Part shown: positions 19,290-30,700 of the stretch, one piece after another
Numbering within the stretch: the stretch's first letter is position 1
How the letters are laid out: every line of letters starts with the position of its first letter
Assembly: GCF_006228385.1 (NCBI RefSeq)
Contig: NZ_CP039852.1
Coordinates: 248,001-312,000 of the forward strand
Origin: Salinimonas iocasae
Lineage (GTDB): Bacteria; Pseudomonadota; Gammaproteobacteria; Enterobacterales; Alteromonadaceae
Reading direction: 5' to 3'
Length of the DNA: 64,000 nucleotides
Notes under the pieces: generated by a model
What the model was told of the DNA's origin: nothing
Database searches by the model: none
Seen by the model: only the letters and a program-made list of their open reading frames with translations
Program-made: the position numbers and the translations under genes

Positions 19290-21227
19290 ATGTCTGGTAG
19301 TAAATCCTTGAATTTCCGATACGACATTAACGGCCTCAGGGCTATTGCGGTTATTGCCGTTGTAATCTTTCACTTTGATCCTTCCTGGCTGCCGGGTGGC
19401 TTTGCCGGTGTCGATGTCTTTTTTGTCATTTCCGGCTTTTTGATGACAAGCATCATCTTTCGCGGCTTTGAGAAATCTTCGTTTAGTCTCATCAAATTTT
19501 ATATCGCGCGGGCTAACCGCATTATACCCGCGCTGGCAATGTTGTGTCTGACGGTTGTGCTTGCCGGTTGGTTTCTGCTTTTTCCAGAAGAATACGAAGC
19601 GTTAGGTAAGCACGCTGCCAGCAGTATTACCTTTATCTCCAATTTTGTTTACTGGCAGGAGGCCGGGTATTTTGATGCGGCATCTCATGAAAAGTGGCTG
19701 CTGCATACCTGGTCGCTGGCGGTAGAGTGGCAGTTCTACCTGATTTACCCGCTGATATTACTGGCTCTTAAACCTCTGCTGGGAATTGATAAACTGCGTC
19801 ATGGTGTACTGGTAATGACACTGGCGCTTCTGATATTCAGTATTTCAACATCAGCCTTGTGGCCCAGCGCCTCCTATTACTTACTGGCAACCCGTTCCTG
19901 GGAGTTGCTGGCCGGCGGACTGGTATTTCTCTATCCGGTTAAACTGCACAAAAACGCCGCCCGGGTTGTAGCCTGGACAGGTATCCTGCTTATCGGTCTG
20001 GCCTATGCAATCGTCGATGCTACCTATGCCTGGCCTGGTACGTGGGCAATCGTGCCTGTGCTGGGAACTGCAATGGTCATTATGGCGGGAGTGCAGAATA
20101 GCTGGCTGACCAATAACTGGCTGTTCCAGCCCCTTGGGCGATGGTCTTACTCTATCTACCTGTGGCACTGGCCGTTAGTGGTTTTCGGTTATCGCTACGA
20201 TATTGCGTACTGGTGGGTAGCTGGCATTATTCTCTCTGTCGTGTTCGGATTTCTCAGTTATCGGTTTATTGAGAATATCCGCTGGCAGCGCATTGAGTCG
20301 CTTACTGCTGTATGGCGCGCAAAGCCAGTATGGATTGGCGCACTGGCGATGGTAGCAGGGCTTACAATAATGACTCAGCAGGGACTGTCAGGCCGGTTTA
20401 CACCTGACATGCAGTCTTTGCTGGCCTCAATGAGCCCGAGCCCCTATCGCGAAAAATGCCATATCGATGAATACGATAACCCTCGCGATGCCTGTGAGTA
20501 TGAAAATGAGAATGTTACCTGGGCGGTATTTGGTGACAGTCATAGCGTTGAATTGGCCTATGCGCTTGCCAAGCGTCTGGATGAACAGAACGAAGGGATA
20601 AAGCACTATACCTTTTCCGGATGCGCACCGTCACTGTTGCAGGAAAACGGAACCAGCCGGTGTACCCGCTGGTACAAAGAAGCGGTAGCAGACATTATCA
20701 GCGATGACAGAATAGACAATGTGCTTATTAATCACCGTTATTCCTGGACCCTGTTTGGTGACCATATCCCTGATTATCCGGCAGTACCGGCGGATGCTAA
20801 CCCTGAACGCACCGCGCGTATTCTGCGCTCGTTTGATGCCGCAATAAATAAACTTGCCAGCCATAAGTCGCAGGTTGTTATCATGTATCCGGTACCGGAG
20901 ATTGCCAGGACCGTGCCGCTGCTGGTGGCATCGAAGGACCTGTTCAATGAAAGCACCGACCAGGTCATAGGCACATCCAAAGCTTACTACCAAAAGCGCA
21001 ACGCAGTGATTCTTAAACACTTAAACAGCGCCAACTATCCTGACAGTGTGAAGGTTATCCGCCCCGGGGATACCTGGTGCGATGAAGCGAAGTGTTACGC
21101 TGTTAATGGCGGTAAGGCGCTGTATTTTGACAGTAACCACCCTTCGGTTTACGGAGCGCAGGCTTTGATATCCCTGATGCCTCAGGCGTGGCTGGATAAA
21201 CCCGGGTCAAACACCGGCGCGTTATAA
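19290..21227 (+). CDS. OafA-like acyltransferase with C-terminal SGNH domain
   Basis: Membrane O-acyltransferase of 645 residues. The N-terminal acyltransferase-3 domain begins FRYDINGLRAIAVIAVVIFH and has about ten membrane segments up to roughly residue 365; the histidine of the FHF motif and the R in NGLRAIAV are family hallmarks. The C-terminal soluble part is an SGNH hydrolase/transferase domain, with GDSH near residue 416 and SNHPS near 620 as the serine and histidine blocks. Such fusions acetylate surface polysaccharide (LPS O-antigen or capsule) in the periplasm. It converges with and overlaps a hexapeptide acetyltransferase by 46 bases. Confidence 0.9.
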   Translation: MSGSKSLNFRYDINGLRAIAVIAVVIFHFDPSWLPGGFAGVDVFFVISGFLMTSIIFRGFEKSSFSLIKFYIARANRIIPALAMLCLTVVLAGWFLLFPEEYEALGKHAASSITFISNFVYWQEAGYFDAASHEKWLLHTWSLAVEWQFYLIYPLILLALKPLLGIDKLRHGVLVMTLALLIFSISTSALWPSASYYLLATRSWELLAGGLVFLYPVKLHKNAARVVAWTGILLIGLAYAIVDATYAWPGTWAIVPVLGTAMVIMAGVQNSWLTNNWLFQPLGRWSYSIYLWHWPLVVFGYRYDIAYWWVAGIILSVVFGFLSYRFIENIRWQRIESLTAVWRAKPVWIGALAMVAGLTIMTQQGLSGRFTPDMQSLLASMSPSPYREKCHIDEYDNPRDACEYENENVTWAVFGDSHSVELAYALAKRLDEQNEGIKHYTFSGCAPSLLQENGTSRCTRWYKEAVADIISDDRIDNVLINHRYSWTLFGDHIPDYPAVPADANPERTARILRSFDAAINKLASHKSQVVIMYPVPEIARTVPLLVASKDLFNESTDQVIGTSKAYYQKRNAVILKHLNSANYPDSVKVIRPGDTWCDEAKCYAVNGGKALYFDSNHPSVYGAQALISLMPQAWLDKPGSNTGAL

Positions 21228-21733
21228 AAGCGGCTGTTGGCTGGCACTTGCTGTGCTACAGCACTGTTGGCACCGATAATAGCAGCAGCCCCGATCCGGG
21301 CGCCAGGAAGTAGCAGACAGTTAGCGCCAATCCACGCGTGGTCCTCAATAATCACCGGTGCGGACGATGTTGTATAATCAGCTATCGGACCGCTACTGAT
21401 AATGACATTGGGGCCTATGAACACCCCTTTGCCAATGCAGATGTTCTGGTAGCCCAACAACGCACAGTTATGGTTAAAGAAGGTGCCTTCATCAATAGTG
21501 ACGGTGTCAGGCGCTTCGCAAAAAAAGGCAGGCTCAATAAAAAATGTGGCCGGGTCGGTAAATAAGTGACGAAACGTGGTACTGCGCTTATGTTCGCCCG
21601 CCTGGGCTATTTCTTGTTCCAGCGAATGGTGCCGGTCGACAATGGGTTGGTTCTGGCTGATAGCCTGAAAATAGCGGATATCGCCATGACGACGTTCTGG
21701 TTGCGCTGTTACGTTGCTTTGATTATGGTGCAT
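21182..21733 (-). CDS. Left-handed beta-helix (hexapeptide) O-acetyltransferase, maltose/NodL-like
   Basis: Protein of 183 residues with hexapeptide repeats in the C-terminal half (VTIDEGTFFNHNCALLG, ICIGKGVFIGPNVII, HAWIGANCLLLPGARIG), the fold of acetyl-CoA-dependent sugar acetyltransferases such as Maa and NodL. The N-terminal about 70 residues form the helical lid of the family. The acceptor is unknown. Its 3' end overlaps the acyltransferase gene tail to tail by 46 bases, and it diverges from the histidine phosphatase gene with 31 bases between starts. Confidence 0.85.
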   Translation of the reverse strand: MHHNQSNVTAQPERRHGDIRYFQAISQNQPIVDRHHSLEQEIAQAGEHKRSTTFRHLFTDPATFFIEPAFFCEAPDTVTIDEGTFFNHNCALLGYQNICIGKGVFIGPNVIISSGPIADYTTSSAPVIIEDHAWIGANCLLLPGARIGAAAIIGANSAVAQQVPANSRFYNAPVFDPGLSSHA

Positions 21734-21764
21734 AACGAATCATCCGCAATATATCGATAAGTGA

Positions 21765-22331
21765 ATGTCTGACAGGGAAATTGTGCTGGTCCGTCATGGG
21801 CGTCCGGCGTCTGAAAATAACGACAGGTTGTCCAGCAGTGGGTTCGCCCGCTGGGTAAAAAACTATAACCGCTGCGATTTACACCCTGACAGCCAGCCAC
21901 GGTGCCAGCGTGACTTTAGCCAACACTATACCATTTCCAGCGCACTGCATCGTGCCCGATTGTCGGCACAGCGTTATACCGGTCAACCCGCAACAGAGTC
22001 TAACGCTGCGTTTAATGAAATGGACATTCCCCGCTACCGGTTACCGTTTACGCTGAACGCATGGACGTGGGTGTATCTGAATCGTGCGATGTGGATTGCC
22101 GGCCGGCGCGGTCCCTTTGAGTCATTTTCCCAAGCCAGACGCAGGGTCGAACAGGCATGTGAATTGCTTGTCGAGAGAGCTGAAACGCATCACAAGGTTG
22201 TGTTATTTGCCCATGCGATGACCAATCGCTTTTTGAGTCGCTATTTAACGCGCCGTGGCTGGCAGGTTATCGAAAAAGATCATCGTTACTGGGGGGTTAT
22301 TATCCTGCGTGAGCCGGCGAGCCGGCAGTAA
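21765..22331 (+). CDS. Histidine phosphatase family protein
   Basis: Phosphoglycerate-mutase-like phosphatase of 188 residues. The catalytic RHG is in IVLVRHGRPAS at residues 6-16, and the second histidine is in VLFAHAMTNRF. The first block and the second half are clear, while the middle is divergent from SixA and CobC. The substrate is unknown. No signal peptide is seen, so it should be cytoplasmic. The gene stands alone on its strand. Confidence 0.85.
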   Translation: MSDREIVLVRHGRPASENNDRLSSSGFARWVKNYNRCDLHPDSQPRCQRDFSQHYTISSALHRARLSAQRYTGQPATESNAAFNEMDIPRYRLPFTLNAWTWVYLNRAMWIAGRRGPFESFSQARRRVEQACELLVERAETHHKVVLFAHAMTNRFLSRYLTRRGWQVIEKDHRYWGVIILREPASRQ

Positions 22332-22406
22332 AGTATGCTGTCCTATGACATAGTATTAAACTTATGTGCCAGTAACGCCGATACATAGCCTACTATAGCT
22401 GATAGA

Positions 22407-22928
22407 GTGAAGTTGCCATTGGTTAATAACAGACAATTTGGTTTAGCATCTGCACAGGGTGGTGTGCAACTGAATGTGATCATCGCCATTGTCTTTGCAA
22501 CGGTTCTGGCTGGGCTTATCTGGTATTTCGACCAGTCTGATCCGGGCTTCCATCGCCAGGCCCTGAAGAAAATGGCCACGCGGTTACAGCATAATGCTGG
22601 CTACGCTCACTGGCAGTGGCAGTCAGAAAAACAACCACCACGTATAATGATGGTTCATTATGATGCGCAGGACAGAGAAAAATCGAGACGTCCCCTGGCC
22701 ATGGCCAGCTTTGGTTATCCCAGGGTGGCTGACGAAGACGACGCCTGCGATACACTGTGGTTGCAGTTACTCGATGAACCAATGGAAGTAGAAGGATTCA
22801 GAGTGAAAGGGCGCTATGTGCGCGGCGATCTGGAAAATGGTGAGGCCGTAAATGCATATTGTCGATTTTCTATTAGCTCTGGCGACCGGTTTGATTATAT
22901 TATTCGCACCGGAAAAATCGACTGGTAG
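22407..22928 (+). CDS. Predicted single-pass membrane protein, possibly MSHA-locus (MshF-like)
   Basis: Protein of 173 residues with one N-terminal membrane segment (about residues 20-42, LNVIIAIVFATVLAGLIWYF) and a soluble remainder, the architecture of accessory type IV pilus proteins. In several Gammaproteobacteria the MSHA pilus genes lie just upstream of mreB, and this gene is directly upstream of mreB. That position, not sequence identity, is why MshF-like is suggested. No other pilus gene is in view, so it may be a relic or an unrelated membrane protein. Confidence 0.5.
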   Translation: MKLPLVNNRQFGLASAQGGVQLNVIIAIVFATVLAGLIWYFDQSDPGFHRQALKKMATRLQHNAGYAHWQWQSEKQPPRIMMVHYDAQDREKSRRPLAMASFGYPRVADEDDACDTLWLQLLDEPMEVEGFRVKGRYVRGDLENGEAVNAYCRFSISSGDRFDYIIRTGKIDW

Positions 22929-23095
22929 CCGTAGTTTTACCCGCATGGTAAAAGTTAACAAAAATTTGGCCCGGTCTTAATTTGCTCGCTGTCTGGAAAG
23001 GTAAGTTGTCACTAGCCTGAGACGAAGCAAATTTAATGGGGAAAAAAGTGTGTTGAGAGTGGTCTTGACTTGCCCAAACCACCCCCCGTTGTTAA

Positions 23096-24229
<1,134 letters not shown>

Positions 24230-24268
24230 CATCAGGCAGGCAGCAATTACGCTGCCTGTTGGTTCTTA

Positions 24269-25156
24269 ATGGATACCATATTTACCCGCGGCCCATCGCT
24301 GAACAACCGACTTGCGCTTGCTATAGCCTTGTCGGTTTTGTTGATCTTTGCAGACCACAAACTTGATGCTTTTCAGTCTACCCGGGTGTACCTGAACTCC
24401 ATCATGAGTCCGCTGCAATACATAGCGAATTTGCCTAAAGTATTGCTTAACGAAAGTGCGCAACGCCTCACCTCCCATCAGGCCTTACTGGCCGATAATG
24501 AGCGGCTGACCAATCAGAACCTTAAAATGAGTGAGCAGCTTCAGCGGTTCAATGTGTTACAGGCTGAAAATGCTGAGCTGAGAAAACTGCTGGATGTGCC
24601 GGTAAAACCCCAGGTGCGTAAAATGGTGGCCGAGCTGATGGCGGTGGACAACAATCCGTTCAGTCAGCAAATCATGATCAACAAGGGTGCGCTGGATGGT
24701 GTTTATCTTTCACAGTCGGTTTTAGATGATCGCGGTATTGTCGGGCAGGTAATGGAAGTAGGCACAACGAACAGTCGTGTGGTGCTAATTTCTGATGTCA
24801 CTCACGCTATTCCGGTTCGGTCATTACGTAACAACATTCGCTTTGTTGCAACGGGCAACGGCGCGTTTGATGAACTGTTTTTAGAGCACGTCCCCCACAG
24901 TGTCGATGTTCAGGAGGGCGATATGCTGGTGTCATCAGGCTTAGGCGAAGTCTTCCCGGAAGGCTATCCGGTCGCCCGTGTTTCCTCCGTTGTGCATGAT
25001 GAGGGACGACCATTTGCCACTGTTACTGCACAACCACTTGCCAGACTCGACCGCCTCAAACATCTGTTGTTGCTATGGCCGCAACAAGAGCCTGATACCG
25101 AAACTGAACAGCAGGCGCAAGAATCATCACGTGCTGCTACGCAGCAGGGAGAGTAG
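24269..25156 (+). CDS. mreC: Rod shape-determining protein MreC
   Basis: Bitopic inner-membrane protein of 295 residues that links MreB to the elongasome in the periplasm. There is one membrane segment near residues 14-32 (LALAIALSVLLIFAD), then a coiled-coil (about 65-110, LLADNERLTNQNLKMSEQL) and the beta-domain with QIMINKGALDGVYLSQSVLDD. The C-terminus is a glutamine/glutamate-rich tail. It sits between mreB and mreD with short gaps, so they are probably translated from one message. Confidence 0.97.
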   Translation: MDTIFTRGPSLNNRLALAIALSVLLIFADHKLDAFQSTRVYLNSIMSPLQYIANLPKVLLNESAQRLTSHQALLADNERLTNQNLKMSEQLQRFNVLQAENAELRKLLDVPVKPQVRKMVAELMAVDNNPFSQQIMINKGALDGVYLSQSVLDDRGIVGQVMEVGTTNSRVVLISDVTHAIPVRSLRNNIRFVATGNGAFDELFLEHVPHSVDVQEGDMLVSSGLGEVFPEGYPVARVSSVVHDEGRPFATVTAQPLARLDRLKHLLLLWPQQEPDTETEQQAQESSRAATQQGE

Positions 25157-25164
25157 TCACCATT

Positions 25165-25644
25165 ATGTTGCGGGCCCGTCACTACGTTATTACATCAACC
25201 ATTCTGGTTGCCCTGGTTTTACAAATTATGCCGCTGCCTATTCAGGCAGATTTATACAGACCTGACTGGGTGCTGATTGTACTTGCGTACTGGACAATGG
25301 CGTTGCCACACAGGGTGAATGTTGGTGTTGCCTTCTTAGCTGGTCTGGCTATGGATATTCTATTGGGGACTGCTTTAGGAATTCACAGCCTGGCATTAAG
25401 TGCCTCGGTGTATGTTTTGGCGGCCAATTATCAGCGTTTGCGCAACTATTCGGTCTGGCAACAGGCGATCATCATCGGCTTGTTATGTTCTTTGTATCAC
25501 CTGGTCTTGTTCTGGCTGCAACACTTGTTGACGGACATACCGTTTCAGTTTGCCTATTTATGGCCAATTTTCAGTTCAATGATACTGTGGCCCTGGATAT
25601 TCTGGCTGCTGAGAAAGTTACGCCGACAGTTAACAATTACCTGA
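25165..25644 (+). CDS. mreD: Rod shape-determining protein MreD
   Basis: Small polytopic membrane protein of 159 residues with five or so hydrophobic segments, including the family stretch RPDWVLIVLAYWTMALPHRV and GLAMDILLGTALG. It works with MreC in the elongasome. It starts eight bases after the mreC stop and is followed after 18 bases by maf, the classic order in Gammaproteobacteria. Confidence 0.96.
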   Translation: MLRARHYVITSTILVALVLQIMPLPIQADLYRPDWVLIVLAYWTMALPHRVNVGVAFLAGLAMDILLGTALGIHSLALSASVYVLAANYQRLRNYSVWQQAIIIGLLCSLYHLVLFWLQHLLTDIPFQFAYLWPIFSSMILWPWIFWLLRKLRRQLTIT

Positions 25645-25662
25645 ATCAGGGACTCGTTTATC

Positions 25663-26241
25663 ATGACCCTCATCCTTGCATCCGCGTCACCCCGCCGAAC
25701 GGCGCTGTTAAATCAGATGGGATTTACCCATACTCAAATGCCGGTGGATATCGATGAATCTGCTAAAAGTGGCGAGACGCCGAAAGCGATGGTAGAGAGG
25801 CTGGCCGCAGAAAAAGCGTTGACCGCCTTTGGTCGTTTAGGTGATGCGCAACGCCGTGATGCCATCATACTGGCATCAGATACGCTGATTGCCTTTGAGG
25901 GAGAAAGCCTGGGCAAACCAGCAGATGAGGAAGATTGCATCGCCATGCTACAGCGACTTTCCGGTCAGGTGCATGAGGTACTGACGTCTATCAGCGTGAT
26001 GGATGCACAGCGCCAGATTACACAAACCATAACAACCGAAGTGCATTTTGCGCCGGTTAGTGAAGCACAGTGTCGTCAATACTGGGCTACCGGCGAACCG
26101 GCAGACAAAGCCGGCAGTTATGCTATCCAAGGAATAGGCGGTCAGTTTGTAAAATCTGTTAAAGGTAGTGTAAGTGCAGTGATTGGTCTGCCATTATATG
26201 AAACACGATGCCTGTTAAACGAATTCGGGGTGGATGCATGA
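25663..26241 (+). CDS. maf: Maf-family nucleotide pyrophosphatase (YhdE-like)
   Basis: Protein of 192 residues in the Maf/Ham1 fold that hydrolyses non-canonical or excess nucleoside triphosphates (dTTP/UTP for the YhdE branch) to monophosphates. The N-terminal SASPRR motif, the IDES stretch and the SDT motif are intact. The stop overlaps the start of rng by four bases (ATGA), so the two are coupled. It is in the conserved mreBCD-maf-rng cluster. Confidence 0.95.
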   Translation: MTLILASASPRRTALLNQMGFTHTQMPVDIDESAKSGETPKAMVERLAAEKALTAFGRLGDAQRRDAIILASDTLIAFEGESLGKPADEEDCIAMLQRLSGQVHEVLTSISVMDAQRQITQTITTEVHFAPVSEAQCRQYWATGEPADKAGSYAIQGIGGQFVKSVKGSVSAVIGLPLYETRCLLNEFGVDA

Positions 26242-27704
26242 GTGGTGAGTTGCTGATAAACGTCACACCATCAGAGTCGCGGGTGGCACTGATTGAAAAT
26301 GGCATATTGCAGGAAATACACGTAGAGCGACATACCAAAAAAGGCCTGGTCGGTAACATGTACCGCGGTAAGGTCAGTCGGGTATTGCCGGGCATGCAGG
26401 CGGCATTTGTTGATATTGGCCTGGAAAAAGCCGCGTTTTTACACGCATCAGACATCGTTCTGCATAACGAGATTGTCGGTGAAGTGACTGCCAGCCATAT
26501 TCAGAAGCAGGACATCCGCGAACTGGTGCGCGAAGGGCAGGAAATAGTGGTGCAGGTGGTTAAAGATCCTATCGGTACCAAGGGCGCACGCCTGACCACT
26601 GACATTACCATTCCCTCAAGGTATCTGGTGTTCATGCCCAGTGTGACCCATGTGGGCGTGTCTCAGCGCATCGAAGATGAGAACGAACGCGAACGCCTGA
26701 AAACATTGATGGAAGAATTTTGCGACGATGACGGTGGATTTATCCTGCGTACCGCGGCAGAAGGCGTAAGTAAGACAGAGCTGTCTCAGGATGCGGCGTT
26801 CTTGCGCCGGCTGTGGAATAAAATTCAACAGCGAATGAAAAAGAAAAAGTCGAATGTGCTTTATGAAGATCTGCCGCTGGCAAGACGGGTTATCCGCGAC
26901 TTTGTCGGCACTGAGCTTGACCGTATTCGCATCGACTCAAAATTGTCCTTTCATGAGCTTGAAGAATTCACCAAAGAATATGTGCCTGAATTAAGTAATA
27001 AGCTGGATTATTACCGCGGCGACCGCCCTATATTCGACCTGTATGATGTTGAAAACGAGGTGCAGCGCGCGCTTGAGCGCAGAGTCGATTTGAAATCAGG
27101 TGGCTACCTGATTATCGACCAGACCGAGGCCATGACAACCATCGACATCAATACCGGTGCTTTTGTCGGTCACCGAAACCTCGAAGAAACTATTTTTAAC
27201 ACCAATATCGAAGCCACGCTGGCCATTGCTCGGCAGTTACGGCTGCGAAATCTCGGCGGTATGATTCTTATCGACTTTATCGATATGACTGAACCTGATC
27301 ATAAACGACGGGTCTTACATAGTCTGGAAGTGGCTACCAGTAAAGATCGCGCCAAAATAAACATCCATGGCTTTACGGCATTAGGGCTTATTGAAATGAC
27401 CCGTAAACGCACCCGTGAAAGCCTTGAACATGTGTTATGTGGTGACTGCCCGGTATGTAAGGGCCGTGGTACCATGAAAACGATTGAGACTATCTGTTTT
27501 GAAATCATGCGCGAGATTGTGCGGGTCAATCGTGCTTATGATGCCGATAAGTTTGTTGTTTATGCATCGCCGCATGTGGCCGAAGCACTGTTAGGTGAGG
27601 AATCGCACATGCTGGCCGAGCTTGAAGTGTTTGTTTCCAAGCAAATCAAAGTGCAGACCGAGCCGCTTTATAATCAGGACAAATATGACGTTGTCATGAT
27701 GTAG
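26238..27704 (+). CDS. rng: Ribonuclease G
   Basis: Endoribonuclease of 488 residues that trims 16S rRNA 5' ends and degrades mRNAs. There is an S1 domain near the N-terminus (GNMYRGKVSRVLPGMQAAFVD), catalytic aspartates in TIDINTGAFVG and ILIDFIDM, and the zinc-link CPVC. It lacks the long C-terminal scaffold of RNase E, so RNase G is the better name. The ATG at 26238 overlaps the maf stop. Bases 27705-27759 to the next gene hold no other feature. Confidence 0.96.
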   Translation: MSGELLINVTPSESRVALIENGILQEIHVERHTKKGLVGNMYRGKVSRVLPGMQAAFVDIGLEKAAFLHASDIVLHNEIVGEVTASHIQKQDIRELVREGQEIVVQVVKDPIGTKGARLTTDITIPSRYLVFMPSVTHVGVSQRIEDENERERLKTLMEEFCDDDGGFILRTAAEGVSKTELSQDAAFLRRLWNKIQQRMKKKKSNVLYEDLPLARRVIRDFVGTELDRIRIDSKLSFHELEEFTKEYVPELSNKLDYYRGDRPIFDLYDVENEVQRALERRVDLKSGGYLIIDQTEAMTTIDINTGAFVGHRNLEETIFNTNIEATLAIARQLRLRNLGGMILIDFIDMTEPDHKRRVLHSLEVATSKDRAKINIHGFTALGLIEMTRKRTRESLEHVLCGDCPVCKGRGTMKTIETICFEIMREIVRVNRAYDADKFVVYASPHVAEALLGEESHMLAELEVFVSKQIKVQTEPLYNQDKYDVVMM

Positions 27705-27759
27705 AGAGTGTCTGGCTGACATCATCTGTCAGCTCATTAGCAGTAAGTGAAAGAGTCGC

Positions 27760-30700
27760 GTGGGAAAGAAAAGAGAAATCGCAGGTAAAGCCGTCACCTG
27801 GACGGCGAAAAAGCTATGGCTGGGGCTGGCGGTCTTTCTGGTACTCTTTGCTGTACTGCTGAGCGTGCTGCGCTACTCATTACCTTACCTGGATAATAAG
27901 AAGCCGTTACTGGAAGAATATATCAACCAGCAATACGGCGTTGCGCTTTCCATTGGTACCCTGAAAGCTGACTGGCTGCAAAGCGGCCCGAGCATTGTTC
28001 TTGAGGATGTTAAACTTCAAAGCAACGCTCAGTCTCCTATTGCAATGGATATCGACAATATCGATATCGAGCTGAATTTCTGGCAGTCACTGACAACCGG
28101 GCAGCTTTCCTCGAAGCAGTTTAATCTGGATGGCGTAGCGCTGATTGTTGATACCACTCGCCTAAACAGTGATGAGCAGCCTTCCGACTATCCCGTTATT
28201 GATGCCCTCCACGATTTGTTTCTGGAACAGCTTGAGCGTTTTTCGCTGCGTGATGGTGTAGTGACGCTGTTGAAGGAAGATACTGAGCAGGTCATTGAAG
28301 TCAGCGAACTGTCCTGGCTGAATCGCAACGGGCAGCACCGTGGTGCAGGGGCATTCCGTGTGCAGGAACTAGCCAGTAATGCAGCAACGTTTCTTATTGA
28401 TCTTGATGGCGGCAAAGACAACCTTCGCGGCACGCTTTATGCGCAAGCCGAGGATGTTGATATTTCGCCCTGGGTGAGTGGCAAGCTGCAAACCCGACGG
28501 CCACTTAAAGAAAGCCGCGCTAATCTGGAAGCCTGGGCAGAAGTAGAAAACAGTAAAATAAGCGCGGTATTCACACAGATTCATGACAGTCGCCTGACCT
28601 GGGGCGGGCAGGATAATGTTACGGTCAGTACTGGTATTCTCGGTGGGAGCTTTCAGGCTCTGCCTAAAAATGATCACTGGTATTTTCGGATTGACCAGTT
28701 AGAAGTCGTATCAAATAAGCAGCGCCTGGTAACCGATTTGGTTGGTCGCTGGTCACAGGGTGACGGGCTCCTGATAAACACCGTTAAGCCGACCCCGGTG
28801 AATCCGTTTCTTGTTCTATTGCCTTTGTTCACTGACGATACCGCGGATGATGATGTCAGGGACTTCGCCCCCACCGGTCAACTGGCTACTCTGCAGATGA
28901 AAGCTGGTCAGGCTGGCCTCGCGGTAACGGCTAAATTACTGGATGTCAGCTGGCAGCAGCATGACGGGATCCCGGGGCTGCAGCAGCTCGATATTGATAT
29001 TAACTGGAATAACAGTCAGGGGGCTGTGCGTGTTCAAAGCCGCGATGCGATGCTGCTTACTGATACGCTGCTACCGGAAAATATTGGCCTGAATCAGCTC
29101 GATGCCAATATCTATATCTACCCGCTCCAGACGAACGGACAACAGAACTGGATGCTCAGTTATGATGACCTGATACTTGATACGGCAGTGGCAAAGGTAA
29201 CCCAAAGTCTGCGCTTGAATCTTTCTGATGCTGATCTCAGTCTGTTTACCACGGTGAGTGATATGCCGGTTGATAGCGCGAAGAAGCTGTTTCCGGCAAC
29301 CCTCATGGGTAAAAACACCGCCGACTATCTCACCCGTGCCCTGACCGGGAAAGGAGAAGTCGCCAATACACGGATCCTGTGGCACGGGAAACCCGGCAAC
29401 TTTCCGTTTTCTGATAACTCCGGGGTTTTTCAGGCTTACACCTTCTTGCAGGAGAGCGCGTTTGACTTCTCCAAGCAGTGGCCTGCGCTCGATGACATGA
29501 ATATGGCATTAGAGTTTGAAAATAACGGGTTGGTAATGAAAGCGCCCGCTGCCACACTGGCTGGCATTCAGCTTAGTGATTTAGAAGCTTCTATTATTCC
29601 GCTGTCAGGTACCGCGAATCTCAACATTGCCGCCACAGGCAACGGCACCGGCGAACAATTAAGTGCGCTGATGATGCAAAGTTCACTTTCTGAGTCATTA
29701 GGCAATGTGTTATCCGAAGAGGTACAAATCAGCGGGCCTGTGAGTACAAACCTGACCCTGACTATTCCTCTGGATAGCGCCAATGTCGTGGCCAAGGGCA
29801 CCGCCAGCCTCAATGGTAATGTGGTCAAGCTGCCACGACTGAATATGACGCTGAATGACGCCCGTGGCGACATTGCCTTTTTAAATGAAAATATCAATAC
29901 AGAATCAATGCAGGCCTCTTTGTTAGGGCAGCCGTTGTCGCTGGCGGTTACCGGCGGGAAAAAAGATGACGGCTACGGGGTCGATATCGGCGCTAAAGGA
30001 CACTGGGACCTTGGTGCACTTTCCAGCCGTTTTAGCGACAAGCTTGGCGGCTATCTGTCGGGTGACAGTGACTGGCAGGCCAATGTATCGGTACAGCTAC
30101 CGGCTGAGGGTTTTACCTATACGGCCAGCATCACCTCAACCCTTGAAAATACGCAGTCTGGCTTGCCCGCACCGTTTGATAAACCCGCTGATACCGTCAA
30201 ACGGTTTGCCATTTCCAGCGTAGGGGATGCAAAAGCGTCAACGATAAAAGCCTTACTGGGTGACGATATTGCATTTGACGGCATTCTGCCTCATCAGGAA
30301 ATGCAGTTTTCCCGGGCTCATCTGGCACTGGGTAAAAGTGACTTTACCGGTCGCGGTATTGGGTTAAGCGTTTCGGCGAACTTGCCTCGCATCGATGCCG
30401 GTAGCTGGTACTCCGTCATTGACGAGCTTATCTCAGAACAGACAGACACCGAAGACGAGCAGCCAGCACTGTTTGCGGTACCTCAGCGGCTTTTTATAAT
30501 GACTGATGAGCTCATCGTTGCGGGCCAGACACTGACCAATGTTGATATCACCGCCAAGCAAAACAGTAATAACTGGTTGCTGGATATTGATACCAAGCAG
30601 GCGCGGGCAAATGTCAGTATTTATGAAGATTTCCTGAAAAGAGGTATCCGGGTAGAAGCTGATTATATTAACTTACCCGAGTGGACAACACCTGAACCGT